Assembly (NCBI RefSeq): GCF_050436995.1
Contig: NC_134764.1
Location: 62,001-126,000, forward strand
Reading direction: 5' to 3'
Length of the DNA: 64,000 nucleotides
From: Anticarsia gemmatalis
Taxonomy: Eukaryota > Arthropoda > Insecta > Lepidoptera > Erebidae
The notes under the pieces are model-generated. The model was not told where the DNA came from. It searched no databases and worked only from the letters and a program-made list of their open reading frames with translations. The position numbers were made by a program, and so were the translations under genes. Each line of letters begins with the position of its first letter. The stretch's first letter is position 1. Positions 25,011 to 37,053 of the stretch are shown here, piece by piece.

Positions 25011-27020
25011 CATGCTGCTCTGTAATATCATTAGAGATAAAAAGAAGAGCTATGACGCGAACAATTGACATGTGACGGAACTTTGTGCAGTATTGAAAAC
25101 TCGTGCTTTTAATATATAGAGACAGTAAAGGGGCGGGTATGATGTTATTTCGCAAGGATTCTTAAGAAAATATCGGGCTATTTAATACTAAAATTAACGT
25201 TTGCTACGTCAACACTATCTTAATTATTCATAAAAATGTGTTTATCCTGTTTTGTTTAACGCATAATTAAAGTTTTGCACCAATTCCTTGGAATTGAAAC
25301 TTAAATTGTACTAATTTCCTGTAAATGAAGTTCAGATGAACACCCAGGGCACACTACATGTTAGTGCATAGAGAGAGAGAGAGAATCAAAGTTGTGTGGC
25401 GGTTCGTGTGAAAGTTGAGCGCACTTCCTGAAACGTAATGCATGCATTTCACGAGTTATTTAATGTGGTGCACAGCGTGTTAGAGCCACGCCACACAGTG
25501 CCACGTGGTGTGGCAAGGTATTGTGAGTTGTTTCACACCAGCAGGTAAATGGCTCTGTATTGGATTAGACCATGGCAAGCCCTAATGAAAAAATACCGCA
25601 AAATCGATGTAAAGACGCCCAAATAGCGATGCTGTATAACACAAAATGTTATTATGGCATTTGACGATATTTTCTTCACTTCATGGAGCCGAGCAGATAA
25701 TAGCTTATCACAGATTTTTCCAGACGCAGTGACGCCGCAGAAGCAACGTACAGTATCCGCAACATACTATGTGGCATTACCTTCAGCGCCCAGTGGTGGT
25801 GCGTGGCTAAGGCTGTGTTTACACTGGCCTATTGTTTCACTTTCTGTACCGGAGTACGTGTGCTCAGAGTTAAGCTATGAAAGCTGGCTTGTTTTGTTAG
25901 CGCCCGTTACATTGCAGTTAGCTACATTGAATCAAAACTATTGCGTTTATTTAATACTACGAATAGTGAACGAAACGATACGACTACGGTGTGGTTTGTT
26001 TATTTTTACCTTAGGATGCACTGCCCTACTCCCCTTACCTCCTTCCTGGTGAAGCCTGATCGGATCGGTGCTACAGTAATAGGTTAGTGGGTTAAATAAT
26101 ATTATTGATACAAAGAGTATTGTGATACAAATATCAAAGGTTATGGTGACTGTATGTAACCTACAAATAACGATATAAAAATTAAGATTAGACCTCAAAC
26201 AACTTTGTGGATCGTGCAAAATATTTCTTCATGCAGGAATCCAAGTCTCAGTCGTACGCAATAGGAGCGGCGCCGAACAACGGACATGATCACAGTTATA
26301 ACAATAACAATAATTGGTATATCAGCGGTCATACAATAAAAGTATTAAACGTTATCAAAATAAACAAATGTTATAAAAAGCACAGTTGTTTGGTGAAGTC
26401 GCCGCGACACAAGTTTAAGCCCGCTGAAACGTTTAAGCCCGGGGGCTTGCGTGTCGCTGAAACAACGACACAACGTACTACTGGGAAATTAATGAAATAC
26501 TCATATTTTAATGATATTTCACCACTTTTATTGGACTTTATTTGATTCAAATAAAAAACAGATAGTGAGTTTTCGATTCTGGAAGCTAACAAAGAAAAAC
26601 AGGTTTAAAGGATCTCTGCGATTATCTGTTTCTTTTATTTATTTATATATTACCAACAGTAGACATATCATTGCATTATATTAAAGTGAACCCTAATGTA
26701 GTGCAACACCTTATAGATGTCATATTTACAACGACACATTGACAGTTTCTGCTGAAGGAGCAGGCAAGTTATAAGAACAACAAATGTCACCGGTGGCAAA
26801 TCATATTGTTGTTGATACGGCGATAAGACCATTCTTAGTAAATGATTAGTACATTTAACAGTACAAGCGCCGCCTCACCGTTAATACGTCCCGGCGTTGT
26901 TCCGTCACTCAGTCTCGTGGCAGTTGTTCACTTTTATGTAACGGCTCCTGGGCCGTTGTCTTGATCATTGTTTAATTAATTCCATTATGCGGAGGACGTG
27001 ACAATCGCCCGCCAGAGGGC

Positions 27021-27050
27021 GCCGCACTCGCCCTCACTCGCCCGCACTCG
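27021..27050. repeat. 10-bp tandem repeat, 3 copies
   Basis: Three 10-bp units in register fit CCCGCACTCG. It lies inside a short GC-rich stretch that begins near 27007. Confidence 0.85.
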
Positions 27051-27785
27051 CGCCAGATCACTCGCAGTGAGGCAGGTAATCGTGGCGTTTGTGTAATTCA
27101 CTTTACTTCCTATTACTTACTTTTTAATTAGAGAACCGGCTTTATTTATTTCATTATTATTGTTTTGTTTGGATAAGCAAATAATAAGAAATACACAAGA
27201 AGTGTTGGTTTTTGAATCTACCTATATTAAGAAGCCTAAACAATTTAACAGTAAACATAACTTCAAAATGTTCCTCGGCATATTTAAGTTATCCTCACTA
27301 TCGTAGTTTATCAACTAAGTAATGGATATATTTATTAACTTAGAATTAATAGAGTTATATCTATAAAGGTCATACAAAGACAACAAAATTGTGTAGTTTC
27401 ATACAACTACAAACATATTGTGTTCATTGATCTGTGTCGACTTGCAACCTCACACCAAACCGTTTTGTACAAATTGACAAAAAGGAAAAAATATTCACTC
27501 GCTTTTTCATTTTTCCGATATTTTTTATAAACTATTGTGACAGGCGACGTACATTTACTTTAGTGTGTGCACAAGAAAAATGTGTGCAAACCTCCGCGAA
27601 CGGAGTCAATCAATCCGCAGCCTTCTCGCGGCTTACTCCCAAACATTTGCATTACAAATAGAGTTGTTTGCGAACAAAATCTTTTATCGATACTACAAAC
27701 AGTTTTTTGTAAGACAAAAGGAATTGCTCACATAAACAATTCGTATTTTTTGCCATAAAACGTTTTACGAGAGCGCGGAGTTATT

Positions 27786-27990
27786 TCAGTGTTGTGACGT
27801 CACGGCGCGAGCGACGATCGATTCCAATGAAAAATTGGTCGTGATTTATAGGAGCTGTGACGTCACAGTTTAGCTCACACTAGACCTGGTCGCCTCCTAC
27901 TACTGGTCTACTACACTTCACTACACTTTACTCTAGCGATTGCAGTTTTATTTCACGTTCCACGTGTAATATAATTCGTTTCAAGGTGAG
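27786..27990 (+). promoter_or_regulatory. Candidate promoter and first-exon donor
   Basis: Two exact CRE palindromes lie at 27795-27802 and 27858-27865, the second inside the 12-mer CTGTGACGTCAC. They are followed by a CACGTG E-box at 27961-27966 and a strong splice-donor match, AAGGTGAGTATA (intron start GT at 27986). TTTCAGTG at 27785 and TTGCAGTT at 27940 resemble arthropod initiators. Together they look like a short untranslated first exon or an alternative promoter. No transcript evidence is available, and a chance donor is quite possible. Confidence 0.35.
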
Positions 27991-28510
27991 TATACGTAAA
28001 GTAAATGTAATGCCTTTTTTATCGCTGTTAAATTTATGGCTCACCATAAAAGGTAAATAATGCAATTCTGAATTTACGGCTTGTTCCTGTAATGTTTACA
28101 TTACGTTGAGTACAGCGAGTACGTTCGTTCGATCAATTTAACACACTTCGCTGTGGGAGATTGCTCTTTTATAACACATCATATATAAATCATATTCATA
28201 ACTTTTTTCAAAGGATATTGATGCATTTGATGTTTACATTTTTTGTTATGGACTACCACACGATAACATATATTTACAACAAATGCGTCCATATAAGAAC
28301 ACGATTGTAGTTACCACGTTTTGAAAACATGGTAGCTACCGTTGTAAGTACATACATACATAGGTAGGTTTCGTACGACGGAGGAAATTAAAATTTTTGC
28401 ATGACTCGGCAAAAGTGGCGCGCGCCCGGAAAATTACCGCCGACCTTAGAGTGATGGCGATCACTGCAGATATATGGACCACTTGTAATGATCATGCCGA
28501 GAGAGAGATA

Positions 28511-28550
28511 CTGCTAGAGACTGCTACAGACTGGTAGAGACTACCGGAGA
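28511..28550. repeat. 10-bp tandem repeat, 4 copies
   Basis: Four 10-bp units in register fit CTGCTAGAGA. Confidence 0.9.
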
Positions 28551-28697
28551 GCCTCGGTCATCGGCTCACACACAATTTATTACTTCCCCAACGTTCCGTT
28601 CGTTTTATTTCAGCGTGTATTAATTGGGTGATGTTTCAGGCCGTTTTTTCCGGAAACTCGCTGGAAACCGATGAGGTGAATGAATGACGGCAACTCG

Positions 28698-28705
28698 TGA
28701 CGTCA
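28698..28705. promoter_or_regulatory. CRE palindrome TGACGTCA
   Basis: An exact CRE in the context CTCGTGACGTCATTAATT, overlapping a TAAT homeodomain-type core. Function is inferred only. Confidence 0.3.
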
Positions 28706-29633
28706 TTAATTTACCTCGCTTACAAAATAACTTTGGAACCCTATGGGGGATACTCACGCTGTTATTTTTAAAACGGCTCTTGGAAAATGAAAATGTTTTT
28801 TGTTTAACGTGAAGGAATTTTTACGAACTGTTTTATAAAGGTGTATTTTAATAACGTACTAGATACTCGTCCTAACTGAAATTAATATTCGACTTATACA
28901 ATATTCCATATAGTAGAAACAGAAAATATGAAATACATAAACATCCCGCAGTGGAACCGTACTTATCCAACATAACATTCGAAGACCCAAATAGAATTCA
29001 TAAGACAAAACCAACAAATTACGTAAACAGTATCAATACAGTGATATAAAAATTAGCCTCCCGTCTATAAGCGCGGCACGTAAAGCCTTCAGTACGACGG
29101 GACGTAGAGCTCGCGTTTACTCGGCCTATATGTAGGAGAGAATGAGCGCAAGTGGCCGGCCACTGGTTGGTATTCACCCGGCGGACGCACAATTACTTAC
29201 TGCGACTGTAATCAAATGAAAACTGCCTTGTTTCTGCTTTACTTTGGGGTGGATTTGAGATGCTATAAAGGATTTTTTTCTATTATTCGTATTTTCGATT
29301 CAAATTTTTCGTTCGTGTGCTGCATTGTAAAAGTGTCAACTTTAGTCATTTATCATTGTAGGTACTGGGTTTAATTTCCGTTTCTTTTGATTGATAAATG
29401 AGAACTAAGATTGTGCAGATGAGATAAGGATTTCTGATTAAAGTAGTCAACTAAAGAACTGAATGACGAATACTTCAACAATGACATAGCGCTAACAAAC
29501 GAATAATTTGGCAAACTAACAACATGATTTATAACAACAAAAGCGTAATAGTTGCCCACATCACGTAGAAAATCTAAAACCATAACCCTTCCACTTGAAA
29601 TTATAATTTAATCTTTATGCATTCAATATTTTC

Positions 29634-29652
29634 ATGGGATCCATGATCCCAT
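29634..29652. repeat. Short inverted repeat
   Basis: ATGGGATC-CAT-GATCCCAT forms a perfect 8-bp dyad around 3 bp. Confidence 0.85.
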
Positions 29653-30286
29653 TAGCAAAGGTCCCTCATATAACTAGTTGGACCCTCGGATCCTCTCGAC
29701 AAATTGTAATTAGTCGGCACACATGTGAGGGGAGGTGCGTGCCTCAGTTAATAATGCACGAGAGGGAATGTATGCAGATTAGTAAGATCTCAGGCGATTA
29801 CACCCTGCCTCTATGGGGTGTATATTACCACAATTAAGGGATTATAAAGGGTGTCATATGAACCGCTTTTAAGTGTGGTATTCAAACTATAGCAATAACA
29901 CGTACTATCTTTACGTTACTCTGTTTATCAATGAACCACAGTGTAGCATCTGAATTAGACTGTACATTTCGGCACTAAACTCTAGTGTTAAGTTTAAACT
30001 TTGTTTTGTAATAAGATGGTTTGTGATATTTTTTGATAATGACTAAACGCCTCTATCGAACAATGCCTCGAACAACTATCGAAAGCCTCTGGTTGTCAGT
30101 TCCATTAAGTTCATTAATCGGAGATCGAATACCGACTACTACGCGACTACGAGTTCTTGTAATAAACACCAGATCTTCTGAATCAATCGCCGAATATTCC
30201 TGGTTGATAAGTGGTTAGTAATGTTCAAGTCGGCTGCACTGAGGACAGTGCTCTCCATAACTCGGGGCGAGGACAGTTCCGCCCCG

Positions 30287-30294
30287 TGACGTCA
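30287..30294. promoter_or_regulatory. CRE palindrome TGACGTCA
   Basis: An exact CRE in the context CCGTGACGTCATTAC. A 9-bp CTAACTG-type triple repeat follows at 30302-30328. Confidence 0.3.
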
Positions 30295-30301
30295 TTACTC
30301 C

Positions 30302-30328
30302 CTAACTGAACTAACTGCGCTAACTGCA
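30302..30328. repeat. 9-bp tandem repeat, 3 copies
   Basis: CTAACTGAA, CTAACTGCG and CTAACTGCA occur in exact tandem. Confidence 0.85.
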
Positions 30329-31418
30329 TCGACGGACCACCGGGTTTATGTAAAGGCTAGCACACACTAGACAACTTTATATTTGTGGCTTTTGAGAACT
30401 TGCTATTTTAGCTTGTACACTTCAAAGAGATGTCCGATCAATTATTTTCATTATATACTTGGCCAATCTTTATGATTACCCGAGGCTATGGGTCAAATAT
30501 ACTACTTTACTGTCTATCACAAAGTTATAACTGGAGACTACGTTTCTATGAGAAATTAAACATTGTCCATTTTAAATTCGACCTCAATGCTATTGCTAGA
30601 GGCACGATTTTGATGTTCTTTCTACAGCAGGTTCTGTTTCAAAGTTTGAATATATGACTATGAATATTTCCGTAGCGTCTCATGCACAAGATAGTCAGTG
30701 TAACAGTTCCTAATGTGCGAGGAGGTGTAGCCGGTTGGTTGATGACATAACTGCGGCGGACGTCGATATCTCACGGGTGTGCGGACGTTACACGATTCAT
30801 TACACCGCGACGACGGCGTCTCGCCGGGAGCCGACCACCAGCATCAGCGATGGAGCTGCAGTTATTGTTTTACATCGATTTGTCTTCAAAACTGATGCTG
30901 GTTATCTACCTTCGTGCAAAAATGAGCCAATATACAAGAGTGGATGAATCTATAAAATAATAATTTCATAAAATCAAGTATCTTTTTTTTCATATGATTG
31001 TAACTGCGGTAATTGCGCAAAAGATAAAAGTTTATGAATTTAAATATTTACTTTCATTGCAAAGAAATCGTTATAACAGTAATTCATTAATAGTATCTGT
31101 CAGGCACACTTAACCAACTTTAATAACTAATCTGGTCGTTCTGTTGGTGTCAGAATAACTCATTTCAAAAGTTTTAATATCATCTAGCACTCTCGTGACT
31201 TATAACAAATTTCTCGGAACATCGCATGTGAGATGTGGTTTGCAAACAAACGCATAAATCATATGTTATCTAACAAGTAGGTGAGCAGCGCCGCGGCGTG
31301 TGTGTGACTTTGACTAATATCATCACTGCAACGAACAAACTGCACTTAAAACACACATCGTTCAAATCAATTCGCACAAATATACAAGTTTAGTTCTAAA
31401 TCTTTTCAAGAAAACTGT

Positions 31419-31890
31419 GATGCCATCAAAAACATTCTGTAAAAACCTCAAGTCTCGCCGTAAAAAGTTGTGAGATCTATATAATACCAAGTCGATTAAT
31501 CTATTTAGTGTCTACTTAAAGGACCTTCTGTCTTAAGTTATTACGTATGTTATTATCATGCCAATAAAAAAAAATACCTCTAAAACAAATAGACCGACCT
31601 GGCCATCGCATGATTTGATTATTAGTATGTATCACACTACACAGCACGACGAGAAGTTAATGCTCCTGAAATGTAAATGGCGAATTTGTGTTTTCTTGCG
31701 ATGACCAAGTCGATCTATTTGTTTTAAAGGTATTTTTTTTAAAATTGGCATGATAATAACATACGTAATAACTTAAGACAGAAGGTCCTTTAAGTAGAGA
31801 CTAAATAGATTAATCGACTTGGTATTATATAGATCTCACAACTTTTTACGGCGAGACTTGAGGTTTTTACAGAATGTTTTTGATGGCATC
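31419..31890. mobile_element. 472-bp foldback element with ~190-bp inverted arms
   Basis: The left arm (31419-31610) and right arm (31697-31890) are near-perfect inverted copies. Both arms begin at the outer end with GATGCCATCAAAAACATTC. They differ by a few substitutions and a small length change in an A-rich tract, and are separated by about 86 bp of unrelated sequence. Within each arm a shorter inverted pair is nested (CCAAGTCGAT...ATCTATTT against AAATAGATCGACTTGG). There is no coding capacity, and I could not see a clean target-site duplication. It could be a MITE-like foldback transposon or a local inverted duplication of part of a larger repeat, since the sequence continues past the right arm in a repeat-like way. 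Confidence 0.75.
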
Positions 31891-32308
31891 TCACTTCTTT
31901 TTGTAGAGCGAATAGAGCAAACATAAGTCCAATTTGTATGAAAAGCCGTATTTTTTTCATAATTCAACATATTTTCCTATGGGAATGTTGTTCAGTTTCA
32001 TGGGCTAAACACCCTTACCCACCCTATACCCCCTCCCGTTACGTCTCATATAGTAGATACATATTTACACCTATCTATTTTATTTTCTACAGAAATAATA
32101 ATTTAATTCATTAACTGCAAATGTAACCTTGTAATCTTATACATTTATATGGGATTACAAAGTTATTGTTGCAGTTAGTGTATTTAGAAAACTTGACCGA
32201 AATTAGAAAATATTGAATTTTTCCCATGATTAAGACACTAAACCCTATTTGTATTCTAAATTTTAAGCTTCTAAGTCTGCTAGAAGTACCTTAGACTTTT
32301 GATGATCG

Positions 32309-32341
32309 GTGAGTCAGTGAGTCAGTGAATCAGTGAGTGAC
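32309..32341. repeat. 8-bp GTGAGTCA tandem repeat
   Basis: About four copies of GTGAGTCA with one variant (GTGAATCA). Two copies contain TGAGTCA, an exact AP-1-type site, probably by coincidence of the repeat unit. Confidence 0.85.
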
Positions 32342-32556
32342 AAAATTCAAAATTTTAACAAGTTGTCATTCTTAAACTACTGGTTCAAATTGACTGAAAT
32401 TTTAAATATACCGTGTTTATACAATGACTGATTAGTTGCTGAAAATCCAGGCTTCTTGTTTTATCCACTACGAAATTATAGGGGTGTCAAAAATAGCCCG
32501 AATTGCTTCGAGAAAAGGATGTTACGGCCGTGCCGCTTTTTTTTTGCTCGACTTGC

Positions 32557-32576
32557 GGGGGCACTTCCGTGCCCCC
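32557..32576. repeat. Perfect 8-bp GC stem hairpin
   Basis: GGGGGCAC-TTCC-GTGCCCCC is a perfect stem with a 4-nt loop. No CTRR-type end follows, so it is not obviously a Helitron terminal hairpin, and there is no T-run to suggest a Pol III terminator. Confidence 0.85.
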
Positions 32577-32642
32577 AGATTAATCAATGGTGTAACCACA
32601 ATTTGAGGAAAGTGCTTCGATTTTAAACCGAGGGCATAAAAA

Positions 32643-32665
32643 TCCTATTAATATTATAAATATGC
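32643..32665 (+). mobile_element. Possible Helitron 5' end
   Basis: TCCTATTAATATTATAAAT matches the 5' terminus of the Lep1-type Helitrons at 23.3, 37.7 and 53.4 kb. No matching CTAG end is visible downstream, so this may be a truncated copy or a chance match. Confidence 0.35.
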
Positions 32666-34139
32666 TGAACATGGACTGGCTGGCTGGACATTTTTGACCC
32701 AATCAATCCTTTTACATGGACGAAGTTTCAGCTGAAAATTGCTACTTCATAAGTAAAAATCTAAAAGACCTACTAAGTCTATTATCACACTATTGACAGC
32801 ATACAGCACAATTTTCTCTGCTGTTTCACGAAAAAAAAAACTTTTTAATTTCCATAAGAACAGCTATCAACAGCCAAATTCCATCAAAATCTCGGCTCCT
32901 TATTTCTACCCCATTTAGCAGTGCGCTCCACGTCTTGGCGCCAAACTTCGTCCATTAAGAGCCGCGCTCGTGATTAAAACTGCTGCTTAAACTGTCATTC
33001 AATTAATAACCATCAATGACATTGAATCAATCACCTTGTTACCAACGGTTTTACTTAACCATTGACCGCAACACGACACACAAATTAAAATTGATATTTT
33101 TTCTTTCGACAAATTGACGTTTCTTTCCAGTTTGTGAGTGATTGGAGTGGATTTTCGTGTTTTTTAAATATTTTTTTGTGATAGATGGTTATTGATTTTT
33201 GTTTAATTAGGGCGTAGCAAGGTGTTAAATTCGATTTTCAGATAAAATTTTGACCATGTAAGCAATAATTAATCTATGTTATAACAAGACCAAGTTATAT
33301 GATTTCTATAGGATCAGGTAACGACAGTCACTTCTTTAAAATTTCGGTAAGTTACTATCTCCGCTTTTACTGTGTGAATAGAATATGTTTAAACCTGTGT
33401 ACAGAAATAACAGGTATTCTCGGTATATACTAAAACAAACTCTTTATTCGGATTTCCTTGACCTTAACTTACCTCAGACCACTCCGTAAAATATCGTAAA
33501 ATCAACACAATCATGGCTATCAATCTCAGTTTCAACCTCACCAACACTGTTTACCCTCACCAACAGTTCTCTCAACACGGGCCATTCCGCACGAGCCCGT
33601 CGAGCACACAATGTTAATTAATACAAGGCTCATACAATGTAGGAGGTGTGACGTCACTCGCGGGACTACACGCCTTGTTCTCGTACTACATGGCACTACC
33701 AATTTGTAATACTACTGATTTTATGTTCCCACTTCAATAAGTTATTGTACAAGTAGCTTATTGTTTCAGTAGTTGAGTGGTAGATACTGTTAACGAGTTA
33801 ATACAAGGTTCTCTGTTTTAATCCGTGGAAAGTGTAACACGGGATGTGTGTTATGTTTTTTTAGTAATTAGGTCTTTTACAACCTTCATGAGCTTCGTCT
33901 TATTACATAAGCACAAAAATGAGTGCTTTTGAAAAGGATGAAAAAAGATAACTGGCAAAAAAGTACAAAACTATACCAGCTTGTAGCATACTTACTCGTC
34001 TTAATTGTTACTTACCTTAAAGAGAGATGGGAAATAAATGTTTAATCCAATATTGAATAAAAAAAAATATCGCTTCCTTCGACTATTGCTTTTTGTATTA
34101 TAATAAGTTGGTTGTATTTTGTTTGCCTTATTTATTTTC
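32666..34139. other. Non-coding region
   Basis: No gene is seen. An exact CRE lies at 33649-33656. The segment 33766-33833 has a weak resemblance to Pol III A/B boxes but does not fold as a tRNA. The rest shows nothing I can name. Confidence 0.5.
33649..33656. promoter_or_regulatory. CRE palindrome TGACGTCA
   Basis: An exact CRE in the context GGTGTGACGTCACTCGCGGG. Function is inferred only. Confidence 0.3.
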
Positions 34140-34339
34140 CTATCGACATTATAAAGACGTTATAGATATACGTCGCCGTCGGGGCAGACCCAAGAAGCGC
34201 TGGCGTGACGATCTAGATGCCTTTAATATTAATTGGACACGAATAGCAGGAGATAGAGGGGACTGGAAGAAAATGGGGGAGGCCTTTGCCCAGCAGTGGG
34301 ACAGTACAGGCTAACAAAAAAAAAAAAAAAAAAAAAAAA
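34140..34339 (+). mobile_element. LINE 3' end with poly(A) tail
   Basis: This is the last ~50 codons of a non-LTR retrotransposon polyprotein followed directly by 24 A residues (34316-34339). The short frame reads RRRRGRPKKRWRDDLDAF, then ...GDWKKMGEAFAQQWDSTG and a stop at 34312-34314. This basic terminus is widespread at the C-end of insect LINE reverse-transcriptase proteins. Everything upstream is missing. It is closely related to the fragment at 58.6 kb but has a different tail. Confidence 0.8.
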
Positions 34340-34383
34340 GATAATACCTAATATCTGGTCGTGTCGTGTGCTCCGGAGCTGTA

Positions 34384-34411
34384 AGTGGGGCGAGTGGGGC
34401 GAGTGGCGTGA
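34384..34411. repeat. 9-bp tandem repeat, 3 copies
   Basis: AGTGGGGCG occurs twice, followed by AGTGGCGTG. Confidence 0.85.
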
Positions 34412-35150
34412 GCGTGCACTTTGATCAACGGTTAGTTTGTACGCGCTGCGCCACAAAGCGCTCAGCTACCTGTGCCAGCGTGTCGCCGGAGACAGTCTCG
34501 CTACTACCTTAACTATCTATTTTAATCGTAGCCACTCCGGAGATTATATATACAACGGAATATACATCGACATATTACAAAGTTTATAGTTAGTCTCTAA
34601 AATGTGATCTGTTAGTTTATTCTTATTTCCAACAAACACATTATGTTTTGTCGTATTACCATTTATTATTGTGTAATGGTAACCCATATTTTATCAATGT
34701 TTCCAACATGCTGCTCTCAGTTTTAGACATATTTTAAACCAGTAAAATACTTTTGAGCGTTAAAAAAATATTCATGTTATATGAAACCATGAATTGAAAA
34801 TGTCAAATACATAATCTCACAATAATAATATATGTTAGGCAGTGCTATCAATTTCAGTAACCTAATTACTTTAGGACTGTTTGTGTAAAATAGCTTGGAT
34901 TGCTCAAAATATTATCAGGTATTATAGTCACATTCATTTACTCTCACTGCCTACAAAAAACAAAACACAATTCACTGTATACAAGAGAAGAAAATCTATG
35001 CAAAGTAGAAAACCCTCTAAAACCCGCACTAGTATGCAAGTGGTCCATTTAAAAGCATGATTTGAGTCTCCGCCGCTGCAGTTGTTTATCGCGAGACAAT
35101 CGTCTTATTCACGTTGCACTAGTTTTTACGCCTGACTTTTATCGACTTCC

Positions 35151-35180
35151 CGCCGCTCTCGCCCGCTCTCGCCCGCCGAC
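35151..35180. repeat. 10-bp tandem repeat, 2.5 copies
   Basis: Units fit GCCCGCTCTC in exact 10-bp register, the last one half diverged. Confidence 0.85.
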
Positions 35181-37045
35181 GTACGCCTTTGTGTTACGAT
35201 TGTGACACATTTTACTTTGTATTGTATTGTAGTGTACTTCTGTACACAGATTTAGCCAATGATAGTTTTATTGTGGAAAACATTCCAGTTGATGTAGTTT
35301 AAGAAAACTAAGTAAATTTGTTTCTAGATACCTACAGTGTACGGTTAGTTATCAGAAGACCACAAAATAAATATTGTAATAGTTACCTCACTATAATTCG
35401 GACTTCGGAGTGCTTTGATATTGGGTTCAGCTCCCAGTCAAGCTAAAGTACGTTACAAATAACTCAGTCCTTGTTTTAATGTTTTCGAAAAGTTTAACTT
35501 AAGGTGTCGCCCTATTTAATATTTGGGTTTCATCCAAGAACTGTACTAATGGATTACCTTGTTAATATGTATGATGAAAATAGAGAGACCTAAGTCCCCT
35601 TTTTGCTTAACCATATAATTACTACGCAAATGTCACGACAACACTATAATAAACCAAAAATCCGAATTAAATAGGGTTAACTAATGTGTACTTTAGTAGA
35701 CGATGCCAATAAACAAGAATAAGTATCGATAATTCAAACAAAACGACATCAGAATAAAATGTATTTATTTATTTGGCAAAGAGAAATAGCCGAGATAAAC
35801 GGCTAAACTTGTAGCGATGAAATATTACATAGAATAGATATAATATAATATATGATAATATGATAGCATACGCAATACACGCGGTACACGCATAGCAAAG
35901 AACATCTACTTCTGAGATACAAATTTATTCAGATATACTCTGTTAAAATACAATGTATAGGAATTACATAATATTATATTGAAGTAACATAATTTTGCCT
36001 ATGAATGACTTTTAGTAATAGATGGAGAGTATAAGTGTATCAGAAGTTCTAGATTCTATCACAGATTTCACTATTTTGGTCTTACGTAGATAAAAATGCT
36101 CGATAGAATTAAGGCTCTTATGTTGTGCGGCAAACGGACTTCGGCCTATCACTACAAAGAAACCCGGCCATTATCCAGTTTATTTGTTAATAGATCGAAG
36201 AGTGACGACCTAAAAATCGCACGCTTGAATTTCCTCAGTTGCACGATCGTAAATATATAATACGTACATAATCATTTAAACAGCGTATCTGTAGCAAATT
36301 TTGTGTTCCATAAAAATAACTCAACAAAAAATGTCAAGCTAAAAACGCAGAACAAATATTTTCATACAAAATATTCCGACTAGATAAAATATACGAGAAC
36401 CCAGTAATAACTTCTGTACAAATAGATGTTTCAAATCTGAAAAATGTTCGTCTATTTAGCCGAAATAGCTGCATAAAATATTCATACATATTTTAAAAAC
36501 GGGTACAAGAAGAGTGGGATATATTCGGTGGAGAGATAACACGGACATTAGCATGTGAAGCGCGGGAACATCGACGTAACAGTTGCAAATGTTCAGGTGT
36601 ATGGCTCACACAAATCGTCACACAGATTAGGCTGGGTTTACACCGCAGATACGTGGGGAAGCGTACTGCGATATGGTTTTACCTACCATTACGATTGTCT
36701 GCTTTTTAGAACGCAAAATGTGAGCTCAGATATTTTGGTAAAACCACGCTTAGGAAAAGTATTCTCTGTATATTTTTATATCATTTAGAACCGAGCGTTA
36801 CATTGTTAGATAACTATATTCAAGGAAAAGTTTTATATTTATGAAAAAATGTCCTACTTGTATATCTGTAGAAGCAGAGCAATTATCATTGATATAAATT
36901 ATGACAGCTAATCCAAATCGTTGCTCACCAGTTTACTCGCTTATATGGAAGGAGCCTTACCAGTAGATATCAGGTCGGCAGTTGGCGGCGCGTCGCCTTC
37001 CGACCCTCGTGCTGTAACGTTCCACAGATAACCGCGACCGCGTCA

Positions 37046-37053
37046 TGACGTCA
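37046..37053. promoter_or_regulatory. CRE palindrome TGACGTCA
   Basis: An exact CRE, preceded by an overlapping CGTCATGACG palindrome. Confidence 0.3.

Larger units (their letters stand above)
23541..31418. other. Non-coding region with promoter-like segment
   Basis: I recognise no gene. The longest open frame, 132 codons at 25654-26052, has no start I can defend and no recognisable motif. Named structures are listed separately. Blocks at 26935-27000, 29080-29230 and 29630-29860 have the non-repetitive, mixed-composition look of conserved non-coding elements, which is only an impression. Other stretches such as 24.0-24.9, 25.1-25.6 and 30.95-31.4 kb show nothing I can name. Confidence 0.5.
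31891..32642. repeat. Repeat-like sequence adjoining the foldback element
   Basis: No gene is seen. This segment has the look of a dispersed lepidopteran repeat, continuing directly from the right foldback arm. It includes a C/T-rich tract (CACCCTATACCCCCTCCC around 32019-32036), the 8-bp array and the perfect hairpin annotated separately. Assignment to a family would need a repeat library. Confidence 0.4.

Noticed and set aside
25654..26052. 132-codon open frame, the longest outside the LINE
   Set aside because: It does not begin at an ATG I can defend, shows no domain, repeat or signal peptide I recognise, and its composition matches the non-coding surroundings.
26207..26545. 112-codon open frame with an Asn run
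   Set aside because: It starts at a GTG, the Asn run comes from an AAC/AAT-rich tract, and nothing in it resembles a known family.
33766..33833. tRNA-like or tRNA-SINE-like segment
   Set aside because: TAGTTGAGTGGTAGA resembles an A box, but the B-box position is poor and no cloverleaf can be drawn.
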